Shown here in pieces: positions 35,290 through 46,600 of a stretch of 64,000 nucleotides of DNA (within the stretch, counting starts at the first letter, position 1; each line of letters opens with the position of its first letter). The stretch lies in contig JAUQWO010000034.1 of NCBI GenBank assembly GCA_030835135.1, positions 1-64,000 on the forward strand, in the 5' to 3' direction. The translations under genes were made by a program, and so were the position numbers. Origin of the DNA: Bacteroidota bacterium. Its GTDB lineage: Bacteria > Bacteroidota > Ignavibacteria > UBA10030 > UBA6906. The notes beneath the pieces were generated by a model. It searched no databases. It worked only from the letters and a program-made list of their open reading frames with translations, and was not told the origin of the DNA.

Positions 35290-38058
35290 ATGAAAAAATA
35301 TGTCTATTTCTTCGGCAAAGGAAAGGCCGAAGGGCGCGCCGAAATGAAGGCGCTGCTCGGAGGCAAAGGCGCGAACCTGGCCGAGATGATCAATATCGGT
35401 CTGCCGGTGCCGGCGGGCTTCACGATCTCGACCGAGGTCTGCACGTACTACTATGCCAACAAGCTGAAGTACCCCACGTCGCTCCAGGGCGAAGTGAAGA
35501 AGGCCCTCAAGCGGGTCGAATCCGCCATGGGCGCGAAGTTCGGCGATCCGAAGAACCCGCTGCTCGTGTCCGTGCGCTCCGGCGCCCGCGCATCGATGCC
35601 CGGCATGATGGACACGATCCTGAACCTCGGCCTCAACGATACGGTGGCCGAAGGGCTCGTCGCGAAAACGAAGAACCCGCGGTTCGTGTACGACTCGTAC
35701 CGCCGTTTCGTGCAGATGTACGGCGACGTGGTGCTCGGCCTGAAGCCGCAGCACAAGGATGAGATCGATCCGTTCGAAGTGATCATCGAGGCGAAGAAGA
35801 AGGCAAAGGGTGTGCATCTGGACACCGACCTGAGCGCCGATGACATGAAGGAGCTCGTCGGGCTGTTCAAGGCGGCGATCAAGGAGAAGACCGGTCACGA
35901 TTTCCCGCAGGACCCGCTGAAGCAGATGTGGGGCGCGGTCGGTGCCGTGTTCGGGTCGTGGAACAACGAACGCGCCATCGCCTATCGCAAGATGTACGAC
36001 ATCCCCGAGTCGTGGGGGACGGCCGTCAACGTGCAGTCGATGGTCTTCGGCAACATGGGCGAGGATTCCGGTACGGGCGTGGCGTTCACGCGCGACGCGG
36101 CGACCGGCGAGAACATCTTCTATGGCGAGTATCTGATGAATGCGCAGGGTGAGGACGTGGTGGCCGGTACGCGCACGCCGCTCCCGATCTCCAAGCTCGC
36201 CGAGGCGAACCCGAAGATCTACAAGCAGCTCGATGCCATCCGGAAGAAGCTCGAGAAGCACTACCGCGACATGATGGACGTCGAGTTCACGATCCAGCAG
36301 GGCACGCTGTACATGCTGCAGTGCCGCGTCGGCAAGCGCACCGCGTTCGCCGCGATCCGCACCGCGGTGGAGATGGTCGGCGAGAAGCTGATCACGGACA
36401 AGGAAGCGCTGGACCGCATCGAGCCCGATCAGCTGAACCAGCTGCTCCGGCCGATCTTCGACCTGAAGGAGAAGGACGCCGCCGTGAAGGGTGGCCGTCT
36501 GCTCGCGAAGGGTCTGAACGCCGGACCGGGCGCTGCCACGGGCCGCATCGTGTTCAACGCGCCGGATGCCGAAGAGTGGAAGTCGCGCGGCGAACTGGTC
36601 ATCCTGACCCGCATCGAGACCTCCCCCGAGGATATCAAGGGCATGAACGCCGCCGAAGGTATCCTCACGGCGCGCGGCGGCATGACCTCGCACGCGGCCC
36701 TCGTTGCCCGTCAGATGGGCAAGGTCTGCGTCGCCGGTTGCTCCACGCTGGAGATCGATTACGCCACGCATACGATGGTGGTGAAGGGCAGGACGCTGAA
36801 GGAAGGCGACTGGATCTCGATCGACGGCAGCACCGGTGAAGTGATCGAAGGCAAGGTCCCGACCAGGCCGTCGGAAGTGCTCCAGGTCCTCATCGACAAG
36901 ACGCTGGATCCGAAGGATGCGCCGGTGTTCCAGATGTACGACAAGGTGATGCAGTGGGCGGACAAGTACCGCCGTCTGAAGATCCGCACGAACGCCGATC
37001 AACCCGATCAGGCGGGCAATGCCATCGCTTTTGGCGCCGAAGGTATCGGCCTCTGCCGCACCGAGCATATGTTCTTCGGTGAGGGCAAGATCGGTCCGAT
37101 GCGCGAAATGATCCTGGCCGACACGCTCGAGGCCCGCAAGGCCGCACTGGCGAAGCTGTTGCCGCTGCAGCGTGAGGATTTCGAAGGGATCTTCGTGGCG
37201 ATGAACGGCCGTCCGGTGACCATCCGCACGATCGATCCGCCGCTGCACGAGTTCGTGCCGCACGATGAGAAGGCACAGCGTGAACTCGCGGCGCAGATGG
37301 GCATCAGCTACGAGAAGGTGCACGCACGGGTGGAAGGCCTGCATGAGTTCAACCCCATGCTCGGTTTCCGCGGCTGCCGTCTGGGCATCATCTTCCCCGA
37401 GATCACCGAGATGCAGTCGCGCGCCATCTTCGAGGCGGCGGCGAACGTGCAGCAGCGCGGCATCAAGGTGGAACCGGAGGTCATGATCCCGCTCGTGGGC
37501 AACGTGAAGGAGCTCGCGCATCAGGAGAAGATCGTCCGCAAGGCGGCGACCGATGTGATGAAGGAGAAGGGCGTGAAGTTCCCGTACCTGGTCGGCACGA
37601 TGATCGAGATCCCGCGCGGTGCGTTGACGGCCGACGAGATCGCGACGGTCGCCGAATTCTTCAGCTTCGGCACGAACGACCTGACCCAGACGACCCTCGG
37701 TGTGAGCCGTGATGATGCGGCCCGCTTCCTGGTCCCGTATGTGGAGCAGGAAGTATTCCCGAAGGATCCGTTCGAGGTGCTGGACCGCGTCGGCGTCGGT
37801 TCGCTGATGAAGATCGCCATCGAGAAGGGCCGCGGCGTGAAGCCGGGTCTGAAGGTGGGTATCTGCGGCGAACACGGCGGCGAACCCTCGAGCGTCGAGT
37901 TCTGCCACCAGGTCGGCCTGAACTACGTCAGCTGCTCGCCGTTCCGCGTGCCGATCGCACGTCTGGCGGCGGCCCGCGCTGCCCTGGCCGATGCACCGGC
38001 CAAGGGGAAGGCGAAGACGAAGAAGGCTGCACCTGCAAAATCCAAACGGAAGAAGTAA
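35290..38058 (+). CDS. ppdK: Pyruvate, phosphate dikinase
   Basis: PpdK interconverts pyruvate, ATP and phosphate with phosphoenolpyruvate, AMP and pyrophosphate. ATG 35290 is chosen because AGAGGA lies 6 nt upstream and homology begins [14 protein letters not shown]. The 922-residue enzyme has the nucleotide-binding start [10 protein letters not shown], the phospho-histidine in [28 protein letters not shown], and the active-site cysteine in [13 protein letters not shown] lysine/alanine-rich tail of about 25 residues ends the protein and is not needed for catalysis. Together with the membrane pyrophosphatase at 46.8 kb it points to pyrophosphate-coupled metabolism. Confidence 0.98.
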   Translation: MKKYVYFFGKGKAEGRAEMKALLGGKGANLAEMINIGLPVPAGFTISTEVCTYYYANKLKYPTSLQGEVKKALKRVESAMGAKFGDPKNPLLVSVRSGARASMPGMMDTILNLGLNDTVAEGLVAKTKNPRFVYDSYRRFVQMYGDVVLGLKPQHKDEIDPFEVIIEAKKKAKGVHLDTDLSADDMKELVGLFKAAIKEKTGHDFPQDPLKQMWGAVGAVFGSWNNERAIAYRKMYDIPESWGTAVNVQSMVFGNMGEDSGTGVAFTRDAATGENIFYGEYLMNAQGEDVVAGTRTPLPISKLAEANPKIYKQLDAIRKKLEKHYRDMMDVEFTIQQGTLYMLQCRVGKRTAFAAIRTAVEMVGEKLITDKEALDRIEPDQLNQLLRPIFDLKEKDAAVKGGRLLAKGLNAGPGAATGRIVFNAPDAEEWKSRGELVILTRIETSPEDIKGMNAAEGILTARGGMTSHAALVARQMGKVCVAGCSTLEIDYATHTMVVKGRTLKEGDWISIDGSTGEVIEGKVPTRPSEVLQVLIDKTLDPKDAPVFQMYDKVMQWADKYRRLKIRTNADQPDQAGNAIAFGAEGIGLCRTEHMFFGEGKIGPMREMILADTLEARKAALAKLLPLQREDFEGIFVAMNGRPVTIRTIDPPLHEFVPHDEKAQRELAAQMGISYEKVHARVEGLHEFNPMLGFRGCRLGIIFPEITEMQSRAIFEAAANVQQRGIKVEPEVMIPLVGNVKELAHQEKIVRKAATDVMKEKGVKFPYLVGTMIEIPRGALTADEIATVAEFFSFGTNDLTQTTLGVSRDDAARFLVPYVEQEVFPKDPFEVLDRVGVGSLMKIAIEKGRGVKPGLKVGICGEHGGEPSSVEFCHQVGLNYVSCSPFRVPIARLAAARAALADAPAKGKAKTKKAAPAKSKRKK

Positions 38059-38073
38059 TCGTCCGTGACCCTG

Positions 38074-38104
38074 CCCGTCCGTCCCGTACCCCGGGGCGGA
38101 CGGG
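38074..38104. terminator. GC-rich hairpin between ppdK and queA
   Basis: CCCGTCCG (38074-38081) pairs perfectly with CGGACGGG (38097-38104), with further partial pairing inside. No T-run follows, so termination would be weak or factor-dependent. Confidence 0.4.
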
Positions 38105-38136
38105 TGCTGTGTATCATTGTGAGGAGTGTACGTCGT

Positions 38137-39174
38137 ATGAAACTCTCCGACTTTCGGTATCCTCTCCCCAGGAATCTGATCGCACGGTATCCCACGAATC
38201 CCCGCGATGCGTCGCGGCTGATGGTCGTCAACAGGTCGGAGGAGACGATCACCGGGATGAAGTTCTCCGAGATCTCCCAGTTCTTCAAGAAGGGCGATTG
38301 CCTCGTCGTCAATGAGACCAAAGTGTTCCCGGCGCGGCTGTTCGGCCGCAAGGAGAAGACCAACGCGAAGATCGAGGTGTTCCTGCTCCGTGAACTGAAC
38401 AAGGAGGAGAACATCTGGGATGTGATCGTGGACCCGGCCCGCAAGGTGCGGATCGGGAACAAGATCTTCTTTGATGAGGGGAAGCTGTGGTGCGAGGTGA
38501 TCGATAACACGACATCCCGCGGCCGCACGGTGCGGTTCAACGCGACCGGTGATTTCTTCAAGACCATCGACCGTATCGGGAAGATGCCGCTGCCGTACTA
38601 CATCAAGCGCGACCCGACCGAGAAGGACAAGGATACGTACCAGACCGTGTACGCACGGGTGGTGGGCGCCGTCGCCGCACCCACGGCCGGGTTGCACTTC
38701 ACGAAGCGTCTGATGACCACGCTGAAGCGCAAAGGGGTCAAGATCGTCCCCGTCGTGCTTCACGTCGGCCTCGGGACCTTTCGGCCCGTCGAGGTCGAGG
38801 ACCTGACCAAGCACAAGATGGATTCGGAGTACTACGAGATCCCGGAATCCACGGTGCAGGTCGTGAACAAGACCATCGACAGCAAGTGCAACGTCTTCGT
38901 CGTCGGCACCAGCACGTGCCGGGCCCTCGAATCGAGCGTCACGACCGATGGTCACCTGAAATCGACCCGCGGGTGGACGGACAAGTTCATCTTCCCGCCC
39001 TACGATTTCAAGATCACCGATAAACTGATCACGAACTTCCATATGCCGGAATCCACGCTGCTGATGCTGACCGCGGCATTCGGGGACCGTGATCTCATCA
39101 TGAAGTCCTACAAGAAAGCGATCAAGGAGGGCTACCGGTTCTACAGTTACGGCGATGCCATGCTCTTGTTGTGA
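38137..39174 (+). CDS. queA: S-adenosylmethionine:tRNA ribosyltransferase-isomerase
   Basis: QueA transfers and rearranges the ribosyl group of SAM to form epoxyqueuosine in tRNA anticodons. The start ATG 38137 has GAGGAG 10 nt upstream and gives the usual KLSDFRYPLPRNLIARYP opening; the upstream extension is not conserved. The 345 residues include LVVNETKVFPARL, the family block AAPTAGLHFT, HVGLGTFRPVEVEDLTKHKMDSEYY and TNFHMPESTLLMLTAAFG. Compared with neighbours it is lysine-rich and slightly less GC-rich. Other queuosine genes are not in the window. Confidence 0.96.
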   Translation: MKLSDFRYPLPRNLIARYPTNPRDASRLMVVNRSEETITGMKFSEISQFFKKGDCLVVNETKVFPARLFGRKEKTNAKIEVFLLRELNKEENIWDVIVDPARKVRIGNKIFFDEGKLWCEVIDNTTSRGRTVRFNATGDFFKTIDRIGKMPLPYYIKRDPTEKDKDTYQTVYARVVGAVAAPTAGLHFTKRLMTTLKRKGVKIVPVVLHVGLGTFRPVEVEDLTKHKMDSEYYEIPESTVQVVNKTIDSKCNVFVVGTSTCRALESSVTTDGHLKSTRGWTDKFIFPPYDFKITDKLITNFHMPESTLLMLTAAFGDRDLIMKSYKKAIKEGYRFYSYGDAMLLL

Positions 39175-39196
39175 GCTGGCAGCCTGACCGGGCCGT

Positions 39197-41035
39197 ATGA
39201 AACTTCTCATTCTCGGGCTTGTCGCCTCTGTGGTGGTGGGGGTCTTTGTCTGGTTGTTCCGGAAGAAAGACCTCCTCTCCTATTTCGGTTCCGGACGCTG
39301 GTGGCTGACGTGGCTGTCCATTGCGGTGATCACCCTCATGGACGAGCTCACGTCCATCTTTTACGCACCCAGTGAGGCGTTCCGGTTCATCGGGCTCTAT
39401 GCGATCCCGTTCATCGTCATCACGTCCCTCCTCATGCGGTTCCTTTCGACCCGCATGGTGGAGATCGCGGAGATCCTGGAACACCACAACATCCGCGGTG
39501 GCGGGGTCTATTCCTTCTCGTACCTGACCCTCGGTCCGACCTTCTCCTTCATCGCCGTCGCCTCCATCATGGTGGACTATGTCCTGACCGCCTGTATCTC
39601 GACGGTCAGTGCGGTGGAGAACGGTCTGACCTTCGTCAGCATGAGCCCCCTCATGAAGTTCATCATCGAGTTCGGCGTGGTATGGGGGATCGCCGGACTG
39701 AACATCCTCGGGATCAAGGAGAATGCCCGCTTCACCTTCGGCATCTTCTTCGTCGTGGCCCTGGTCCTGCTCCTCCTCCTCGCCTCCGCACTGATCGAAG
39801 CGCCCGCCAGCGCCTGGTCACTCATGGGGACGAGCTTCCGGGGCATGGCGTCAGACATGTCGGCCCGCGGGATCTTCGGAGGGTATGGCTTCTTCATCAT
39901 CGGCCTCTCCAGTACCATCCTGGCGTATTCCGGGATCGAGTCGGTGGTGCAAACCGCCGGACTCACCAAGAGCTGGCGCGATACGGGGCGGGCGTATATC
40001 TTCCTCGCGCTCACCACCGGTATCTTCACGCCGCTCATCGCCGCACTGGTCCTGAGCTCCGGACTCGATCCTGCCGTGCACGAGACCGATCTGATCACCC
40101 AGTTCGCGGCCTCGCTGAACGGCGTACCGTTCGGCATGGTCGTCGGCGGCATCGCCAGCGTGGCGCTGATCATGGCGGTGAATACCGCGTTCGTGGCCTC
40201 CAGCGAACTCATCGAACGCGTCGCCCACCGGTACAATTTCAGCTGGATCATCAAGCCGAATGCCCGGCAATCGCTCTACCGCGTCCATATCCTGAACGCG
40301 ATCTTCTACACGATCATCATCGTGTTGACCGAAGGCAGCCAGAAGATCCTGGCCGAGATGTATGCCCTCGGCCTGGTGGCATCCTTCACGATCAACATGG
40401 GAAGCCTGCTCTATTACCGGTACTTCACCGGGACAAAGGAGATCCGCGACTACAACACCTCCCGGTTCGGTACGCTGGTCCTCTTTGTGATCCTGCTCAG
40501 TTCCTTCATCTACCTGGGCATGAGCAAGCCGTACGGTATCGCGCTCTGGTCTCTTGCTGCCGTCTTCTTCCTTGTCGTCGGCTTCCGCGTGGCAAAGAAG
40601 CGCGCTCCGGAGATCGTGCATGTGGCACAGACCGACAGTCCCATGCAGATGGTCTTCGCCCTTGCCGAGGTGTCCGACGATCACATCGATATCTTCTTCA
40701 AGCGCCCGTTGGAAGGGGTGGATACCCCCGATCCGCATGTGGCGTTCGTGACCTTCTATTCGCCGCGCCAGGGGATCCCGCACCGGGTGGCGACGAACCA
40801 TTACCGGTTCGCACAGTCCGGCCAGTCGCTGTTCGACAGTATCACGGAGCTTCTCTACGTGCTGAAGTACGAGTTGCCGCACAAACAGATCACGGTGCAC
40901 ATCGGGTGGCCCCGCTCATCCTGGCTCGACCGGTTGGCGATCGGGGTGATGGTGTTCAGCATGATGAAGTTGCCCGACATGTTCCCCGAATTCCACTTTC
41001 TGATCGAATATGTCCCGCGCCGGTTCACGTCCTGA
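39197..41035 (+). CDS. APC-superfamily permease with a C-terminal soluble domain
   Basis: A 612-residue membrane protein. The first 480 residues carry about 12 hydrophobic helices arranged as in amino acid-polyamine-organocation carriers. These include an unwound helix-1 type segment near LMDELTSIFYAPSEAF, GGGVYSFSYLTLG and GIESVVQTAGLTKSWRDT. The last 130 residues are soluble (from about VHVAQTDSPMQMVFALAEVSDDHIDIFF) and include HVAFVTFYSPRQG and KQITVHIGWP, resembling a universal-stress-like alpha/beta fold, though I am not sure. Substrate unknown. The end overlaps ispD by 26 nt in another frame, so the two are probably cotranscribed. Confidence 0.8.
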   Translation: MKLLILGLVASVVVGVFVWLFRKKDLLSYFGSGRWWLTWLSIAVITLMDELTSIFYAPSEAFRFIGLYAIPFIVITSLLMRFLSTRMVEIAEILEHHNIRGGGVYSFSYLTLGPTFSFIAVASIMVDYVLTACISTVSAVENGLTFVSMSPLMKFIIEFGVVWGIAGLNILGIKENARFTFGIFFVVALVLLLLLASALIEAPASAWSLMGTSFRGMASDMSARGIFGGYGFFIIGLSSTILAYSGIESVVQTAGLTKSWRDTGRAYIFLALTTGIFTPLIAALVLSSGLDPAVHETDLITQFAASLNGVPFGMVVGGIASVALIMAVNTAFVASSELIERVAHRYNFSWIIKPNARQSLYRVHILNAIFYTIIIVLTEGSQKILAEMYALGLVASFTINMGSLLYYRYFTGTKEIRDYNTSRFGTLVLFVILLSSFIYLGMSKPYGIALWSLAAVFFLVVGFRVAKKRAPEIVHVAQTDSPMQMVFALAEVSDDHIDIFFKRPLEGVDTPDPHVAFVTFYSPRQGIPHRVATNHYRFAQSGQSLFDSITELLYVLKYELPHKQITVHIGWPRSSWLDRLAIGVMVFSMMKLPDMFPEFHFLIEYVPRRFTS

Positions 41036-41714
41036 GGTCGCGGTCGTCATCCCCGCCGGCGGTGCGGGCCGGCGGATGGGCGGCAGCACCCCCAAGCAAT
41101 TCCTCACGGTGGGCGGCGAACCGATCATCGCGCTCACCGTCCGCGCCTTTGAGCGCGTCCGTGCGGTGACGCAGATCATCGTCGTCGTCCCTCCCGGGTA
41201 CGCGACGTCCACCCACCGCCTCCTGCGCCGGGCCGGCTGCACGAAGGTCACCGCGGTGGTGGAGGGCGGCAAGGAGCGGCAGGATTCCGTCAGGACCGGC
41301 CTTGCCATGATCACCGGCGATCCGGCCGTGGTCCTGATCCATGATGCCGTCCGTCCATTCATCAAACGGCGGATCATTGAAGATGTCATCACCGGGTCGT
41401 TCGCCCACGGCGCTGCCGTGGTCGGCGTGCGCGTCAAGGATACGATCAAGCGCGAAGGCGCGAAGGGCTTCTACAAGGATACTCTGCCCCGGCATCTCCT
41501 CTGGGCAGTGCAGACCCCCCAGGGGTTCACGCGGCATCTCATTGAGAAGGCGCACGCCCGGGCCCTGAAGGATGGCTTCGTCGGTACGGATGACGCCATG
41601 CTCGTCGAACGCCTGCGCATCCCCGTCCGCATCGTGGAAGGAGACTATGGAAATGCCAAAATTACCACGCGGGAGGACCTTTTGGCAGCCCGACTGAGGG
41701 TCGGCGCGCGGTAA
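41010..41714 (+). CDS. ispD: 2-C-methyl-D-erythritol 4-phosphate cytidylyltransferase
   Basis: IspD couples CTP to MEP, the third step of the MEP isoprenoid pathway. The 234-residue enzyme shows the nucleotide-binding start VVIPAGGAGRRMGGSTPKQFL, then EGGKERQDSVRTGL, IHDAVRPFI, VKDTIKR, the QTPQGF block and TDDAMLVER, ending with GDYGNAKITTREDL. Everything expected is present. The start ATG 41010 lies inside the 3' end of the permease gene (26-nt overlap); ispF is not adjacent. Confidence 0.97.
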   Translation: MSRAGSRPEVAVVIPAGGAGRRMGGSTPKQFLTVGGEPIIALTVRAFERVRAVTQIIVVVPPGYATSTHRLLRRAGCTKVTAVVEGGKERQDSVRTGLAMITGDPAVVLIHDAVRPFIKRRIIEDVITGSFAHGAAVVGVRVKDTIKREGAKGFYKDTLPRHLLWAVQTPQGFTRHLIEKAHARALKDGFVGTDDAMLVERLRIPVRIVEGDYGNAKITTREDLLAARLRVGAR

Positions 41715-41724
41715 CCCACAGGTC

Positions 41725-41753
41725 TTGATTCTGGCAGTCCGGTTTCCTATATT
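41725..41753 (+). promoter_or_regulatory. Promoter of plsY-gpsA
   Basis: TTGATT (41725-41730), 17 bp, TATATT (41748-41753). Transcription near 41760 leaves about 30 nt to the plsY ATG at 41791. Confidence 0.65.
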
Positions 41754-41790
41754 TCAACCCTGATTTCCGTACAACCTCGGCGGGAATATC

Positions 41791-42486
41791 ATGATCCCCA
41801 TCAGTATCATTGCCATCATAAGCTATCTTCTCGGCTCGATCCCGACCAGTATCATCGTGGCCCGCAAGGCACGGGGGATCGATATCCGTCAATTCGGTAG
41901 CGGCAATGCCGGGGGGACCAACGTGATCCGCGTGCTCGGCTGGAAGGCCGGCGTGTTCGTGATCCTGCTCGATATGGCGAAGGGCATGGTGGCGACCATG
42001 CTTGTTGCCCGGCTGATGCAGGGGCCGATCCCGTTCACCAATGCAACACCCTTCGACGATTTCACGGTCGTACAGATCATCGCCGGCTGCTCCGCCATCC
42101 TGGGTCACGTCTGGACCGTCTTTGCCGGTTTCAAGGGTGGCAAGGGTATCGCCACGGCAGGTGGCATGCTCATCGGCATCGCCCCGGTCGAAGTGGCCGT
42201 CTCTTTCGGCGTCTTTGCCGTCGTGTTCCTGCTGACACACTATGTCTCCCTCGGTTCGCTGAGTGCCGCGGTTGCCTTCCCGTTGACGATGTTCTTCCGC
42301 GAGAACGTCTTCATGGTGGATGTGAGCGGCTACGGCACCCTCATTTTCTTCGCCATCGGTATTGCGTTGCTGATCATCTTCACCCATCGATCCAACATTA
42401 CCCGGCTGTTGCAGGGTACCGAGAACCGGATAAGCTCGGACAAGCTCTTCAAGAAGAAGAGCGAGCAGCCCTCGCGCGCCGTCTGA
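41791..42486 (+). CDS. plsY: Acyl-phosphate glycerol-3-phosphate acyltransferase
   Basis: PlsY moves the acyl group of acyl-phosphate to glycerol-3-phosphate, the first committed step of phospholipid synthesis. The 231-residue protein has five membrane helices and the three family motifs: SYLLGSIPTSII, then GSGNAGGTNVIRVLGWKAGV, then GHVWTVFAGFKGGKGIATAGG. It has its own promoter, and gpsA, which makes its substrate, follows after 13 bp. The pair is thus a compact glycerolipid-entry operon. The C-terminal 35 residues are polar and basic. Confidence 0.96.
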   Translation: MIPISIIAIISYLLGSIPTSIIVARKARGIDIRQFGSGNAGGTNVIRVLGWKAGVFVILLDMAKGMVATMLVARLMQGPIPFTNATPFDDFTVVQIIAGCSAILGHVWTVFAGFKGGKGIATAGGMLIGIAPVEVAVSFGVFAVVFLLTHYVSLGSLSAAVAFPLTMFFRENVFMVDVSGYGTLIFFAIGIALLIIFTHRSNITRLLQGTENRISSDKLFKKKSEQPSRAV

Positions 42487-42499
42487 TCCACTGACCACT

Positions 42500-43501
42500 A
42501 TGCAGATCGCAGTCCTGGGTGCCGGGAGCTGGGGAACCACTCTCGCCGTCCTCCTTGCCGAAAAGGGGCACAGCGTCACGCTCTGGTCCTTCCTCGAGAA
42601 GGACGCTGGTGCCATGCGCACCACGCGGGAGAACCATGATTTCCTCCCGGGGATCCCCATACCGCCTTCCGTGGTCATCACGCACGACATCCCCGAAGCT
42701 GTGACAGGTGCCTCGCTCATCGTTGCCGCGGTTCCATCGCAATATCTCCGCAGCGTCATCCGTCAGATCGACGGCGTTGCCCGTCCGGATGCGATCCTGG
42801 TGAACGTCGCCAAAGGGGTCGAGAACGGAACACTCATGACGATGTCCGAGGTGTTCCATGATGCCCTGCCCGCCCTCGATCCCGTCAGGTTCGCAACGCT
42901 CTCCGGACCCAGCCATGCAGAAGAGGTGAGCCGGAAGATCCCCACCACGGTCGTCGCAGCGTCCACCAGTATGGGCACCGCGAAGGTCGTGCAGGATGCG
43001 TTCATGGTCCCGTACTTCCGGGTCTATGCGAGCACGGACGTCCGGGGCGTGGAGATCGGAGGCGCGCTCAAGAATGTGATCGCCATCGCGGCCGGTATCA
43101 TCGATGGAGCCGCTCTCGGCGACAACACCAAGGCGGCCGTCATGACCCGCGGCATCGCGGAGATCGCGCGGATCGGCGTGCGGCTCGGGGGGCGGATCCA
43201 GACGTTTGGCGGACTCTCAGGGATCGGCGACCTGATGGTGACGTGCATGAGCCGCCACAGCCGCAACCGGCATGTCGGCGTGGAGATCGGAAAGGGGCGC
43301 AAGCTCCAGGAGATCCTCGGCGAGATGTCCATGGTGGCGGAAGGCGTCGCCACGACACAGTCCGCCTATGATCTTGCACGGAAGGTCGGTGTGGAAGTGC
43401 CGATCATCGAACAGGTGCATCGCATCCTGTTCGAAGACAAGGACCCGTTGAAGGCGTGCATGGATCTGATGACGCGCGACCCGAAGGGGGAGCACTGGTA
43501 G
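42500..43501 (+). CDS. gpsA: Glycerol-3-phosphate dehydrogenase [NAD(P)+]
   Basis: GpsA reduces dihydroxyacetone phosphate to glycerol-3-phosphate for lipid synthesis. The 333 residues show the Rossmann start IAVLGAGSWGTTLAVLLAEKGH, then AVPSQYLR, NVAKGVENGT, SGPSHAEEV, the catalytic-lysine helix EIGGALKNVIAIAAG and the loop GDLMVTCMSRHSRNRHVG. These match the family throughout. It lies behind plsY on the same transcript, and a terminator follows before the convergent kinase gene. Confidence 0.97.
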   Translation: MQIAVLGAGSWGTTLAVLLAEKGHSVTLWSFLEKDAGAMRTTRENHDFLPGIPIPPSVVITHDIPEAVTGASLIVAAVPSQYLRSVIRQIDGVARPDAILVNVAKGVENGTLMTMSEVFHDALPALDPVRFATLSGPSHAEEVSRKIPTTVVAASTSMGTAKVVQDAFMVPYFRVYASTDVRGVEIGGALKNVIAIAAGIIDGAALGDNTKAAVMTRGIAEIARIGVRLGGRIQTFGGLSGIGDLMVTCMSRHSRNRHVGVEIGKGRKLQEILGEMSMVAEGVATTQSAYDLARKVGVEVPIIEQVHRILFEDKDPLKACMDLMTRDPKGEHW

Positions 43502-43571
43502 ACACAGGAATTCTGAGGTCAAATATCTGACATCGGATATCTGAAGAGAACGGCAAGAGGAAGATGCACCG

Positions 43572-43613
43572 GAAGGGCAGGACAGCAACATGATCTGCCC
43601 TTCGTCGTTTTAC
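43572..43613 (+). terminator. Intrinsic terminator of plsY-gpsA
   Basis: GAAGGGCAG (43572-43580) pairs perfectly with CTGCCCTTC (43595-43603), loop 14 nt, followed by GTCGTTTTA. It lies in the 108-bp gap between convergent gpsA and the kinase gene; the reverse direction has no T-run. Confidence 0.6.
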
Positions 43614-46600
43614 TCCTGGAGTCCGCCCACGGGGCCAAGCGTGAAATAGACCGTGGCTCCTTTTTCCACTTCCCCTTCCGCCCAGACCCTGCCGCCATGC
43701 CGGCGGATGATCCGCTGTACAGTCGCCAATCCGATACCGGTCCCGGGGAATTCCGCGGGTGAGTGCAGCCGCTGGAAGGGGCCGAAGAGGGAGTGCGCAT
43801 ACCGCATGTCGAACCCGGCCCCGTCATCGCGGACGAAATAGACCGGTACCCCATCCTGTGTCTGCCGGCCGAACTCGATGCGTGCCGACGGATGATGCGA
43901 TGTATACTTCCATGCATTGCCGAGGAGGTTCTCGATCACGATCCGGAGGAGCCGTTCATCACATGATGCCTCGGTCCCTTCGGCAATGATGACTTCGACC
44001 GATCGCCCGGGCTGTGCTTCGGTGAGTTCGCCGGCGACCGCCCGTGCCAGGCGGCCCAGATCGACCGTGTGGAAGCGCATCTTCTCCCGGCTGACACGGG
44101 AGAGATTCAGCAGATCGTCAATGAGCTGCGCCATCCGTTGTGCACCCGCACGGACGCGCCGGAGGTAGTCTTTCCCCGTGGCATCGAGATGCTCGCCGTG
44201 CTGGTCCAGGAGAAGCTGACTGAATCCGTCGATCGCGCGGAGCGGTGAACGCAGGTCATGCGACACGGAGTACGAGAAGGACTCGAGTTCCTTGTTCGCC
44301 GCTTCAAGTTCTGCGGTGCGGCGCGCGACGCGCCGTTCAAGCTCCTGGTTCAGCTGAAGGATCTCTTGTTCGGCGGCTTTGCGCTGGGTGATGTCGATGA
44401 GGGAAACGAGGACTTTGGACAGGGTGTGTTCGTACCCGGGGCACACGGAGAAATAGACGGACACATTGCGGCGTTCTCCCTGGAGCGTCCTGACGATCGC
44501 CTCTTCGGCGATCTCCGTGCCGCCGTTCCACAGGCACACCAGTTCCCGGCGGAATGTGGCGAATGACTCTGGTGTGAATGTGGTGATCAATCCCGAGAGC
44601 AGCGCTTCTTTGTCGCTGGCCCTGTGCAGGACGAGCGCAGCTTCATTCACGTCGGTGACCTTCACCAGCCGGGCGCATCGCTCGAGAGTTGCCGGATGCT
44701 GTTCGAAGTGGGCCTCGATGTCGGTGACCCCCTCCTGGCGAAGGCTGTCAAACAGCGCATGCACTCCGGAGAAGTCCTCTTCCCAGATGGAAACCGGTGA
44801 ATTCTCAAAGACGAGGCGGTAGCGCCGTTCGCTTTCCACCAGATCGCGATGGACCAGCATGGTACTGAGGCCATCTCCCAGCCGGTGACCGATCTCCCGG
44901 AACAGCCGTTCCTCTTCCGGCGTCCAGTATCGCACATGCGAGCATTGATGAAGGCCGAATTGCCAGGGGCTGCCGGTCTTGGGACGCAGGGCCATGGACA
45001 TGAGACTTCTGAAGCCGAACCGTTCTGACGCATCTGCAGGCAACGGGTGGTGTGTGCCCGGGCCGAACCGGACGGGGCCTTCCGTTTCCAGCAGCAAGGC
45101 GAACGTCCGTGCGACATCAGTGCTCATTGGCACATCGATGCCAAGGGCCAGGACGCCCGGGTATGCCGGTTTACACTGTTCGACCGGACAGGTCCAGGAA
45201 CTCGCCACTGGATCGCAAGGATACAGCAGGAATGCCCGGTCACAATCGAAGATAGCCAGGACGACATCGAGGGCTTCGCTCAACATCCCTTCCAGATCCC
45301 GTGATCCCTGGATGGCCCGGTTGACCCTGTCCATCTGCTCGAAGAAACGAAGATTGCCCTGGCGTTCATCCTCCGCCCGCCTCCGCTCCGTGATGTCGCG
45401 ACCGATGGAGAGTACTCCTGTCACCTCGCCTTTCTCGTTGCGCTCGGCGATGGTGCGTATTTGATGGACCCTCGGGTCCATGCCAGGAACCGGGACGGTG
45501 AACTCGAGCTCCGTGTTCTCACCTCTGTCAAGGGCGGCCTGCACGGCCTGTGCACCGGGATCGTAGCTCCCATCGGGAAACATGTCGCGGATGCCCCTTC
45601 CCAGCATGCGAGCAGCATCAGCGCCAAGGGTCCGTTCGAGGGCCGGATTGACATACACGACCCTTCCTTCCCGATCGTGACGCACGATGTTGTCCGGCAG
45701 ATTCTCCGCCAGCGTACGGAATTCATGTTCCCGCGCCCGGAGCAAGCGGTTGCTTTGCTCGCGCTCCAGTTCCGCGGCAGCGCGTGTGGCCACCAGTTGC
45801 AGCAGATGCGTGACCGAGGCAGTGTCGGGAAGCCGCGTGCTGTCCATCAGGGCGATCAGGCCTATCGCCCGACCCGTGGAATCCCAGAGGGGGATGCCCG
45901 CATAGCATTCCACACCCATTTCTGCGAGCAGGGTATCCGTGGGGAACAGCTGCTGGACGTGGTGCGGATAGACACAGAGTCGGCGTCCCATGACGGTTTC
46001 GCACGGCGTGCCCTTGAGGGAGTAGTGCATATTCGGCGTGATCGCGCCTTTGGCGTACAATGCCACTGTCTCCGCCATATCCGGATCGTCGGTCAACCGG
46101 TCGATGAGGACGTACTCGATGCCCAGTTCTTCGCCGAGAAACTGCGCCAGCGCGTCAAAGAAATTCTCCCCGCTGGCCTGCCAGCCGCGTTGGGCGACAA
46201 AGAGCAACGCGCGCTCCAAACGCCTGCGCTCGGTGAGATCGTAGATCAGAGCGACAAAGCCCGTGATGAGGCCGTCCTCATCCCGCAGTGCAGCCACGGA
46301 GAGCGTGACGGGAATGCGTACGCCGTCCTTGCGTACGAACGTCCATTCGTGTTCCTCGGGGAGCCCGCGCCGGGGACGGGCTGTGAATACGTCGAAGCCC
46401 GGCGCGATGGTCTCGCCCAATTCCTCTGAGAGATGTCTGGCGCGGCGCGCGACCTCCTCCGGTTCGTGCCAGAGTGCAGGGGTCTGCTTGCCGACGATGT
46501 CGTCGGCGGCATAGCCGAGCAGGCGCTCGGCGGCAGGATTGAAGCTGGTGACGGTTCCGTCGCAATTCGTGGAAACAATGCCGTAGGACGCATTTTCCAG

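Noticed and set aside
20323-39210. Very long open frames on the minus strand opposite gatB/usp, smc and ppdK/queA (over 1000 codons each)
   Set aside because: They mirror confidently identified plus-strand genes, have no family motifs, and are rich in Arg/His/Leu as expected from the antisense of GC-rich codons. They are a by-product of high GC.
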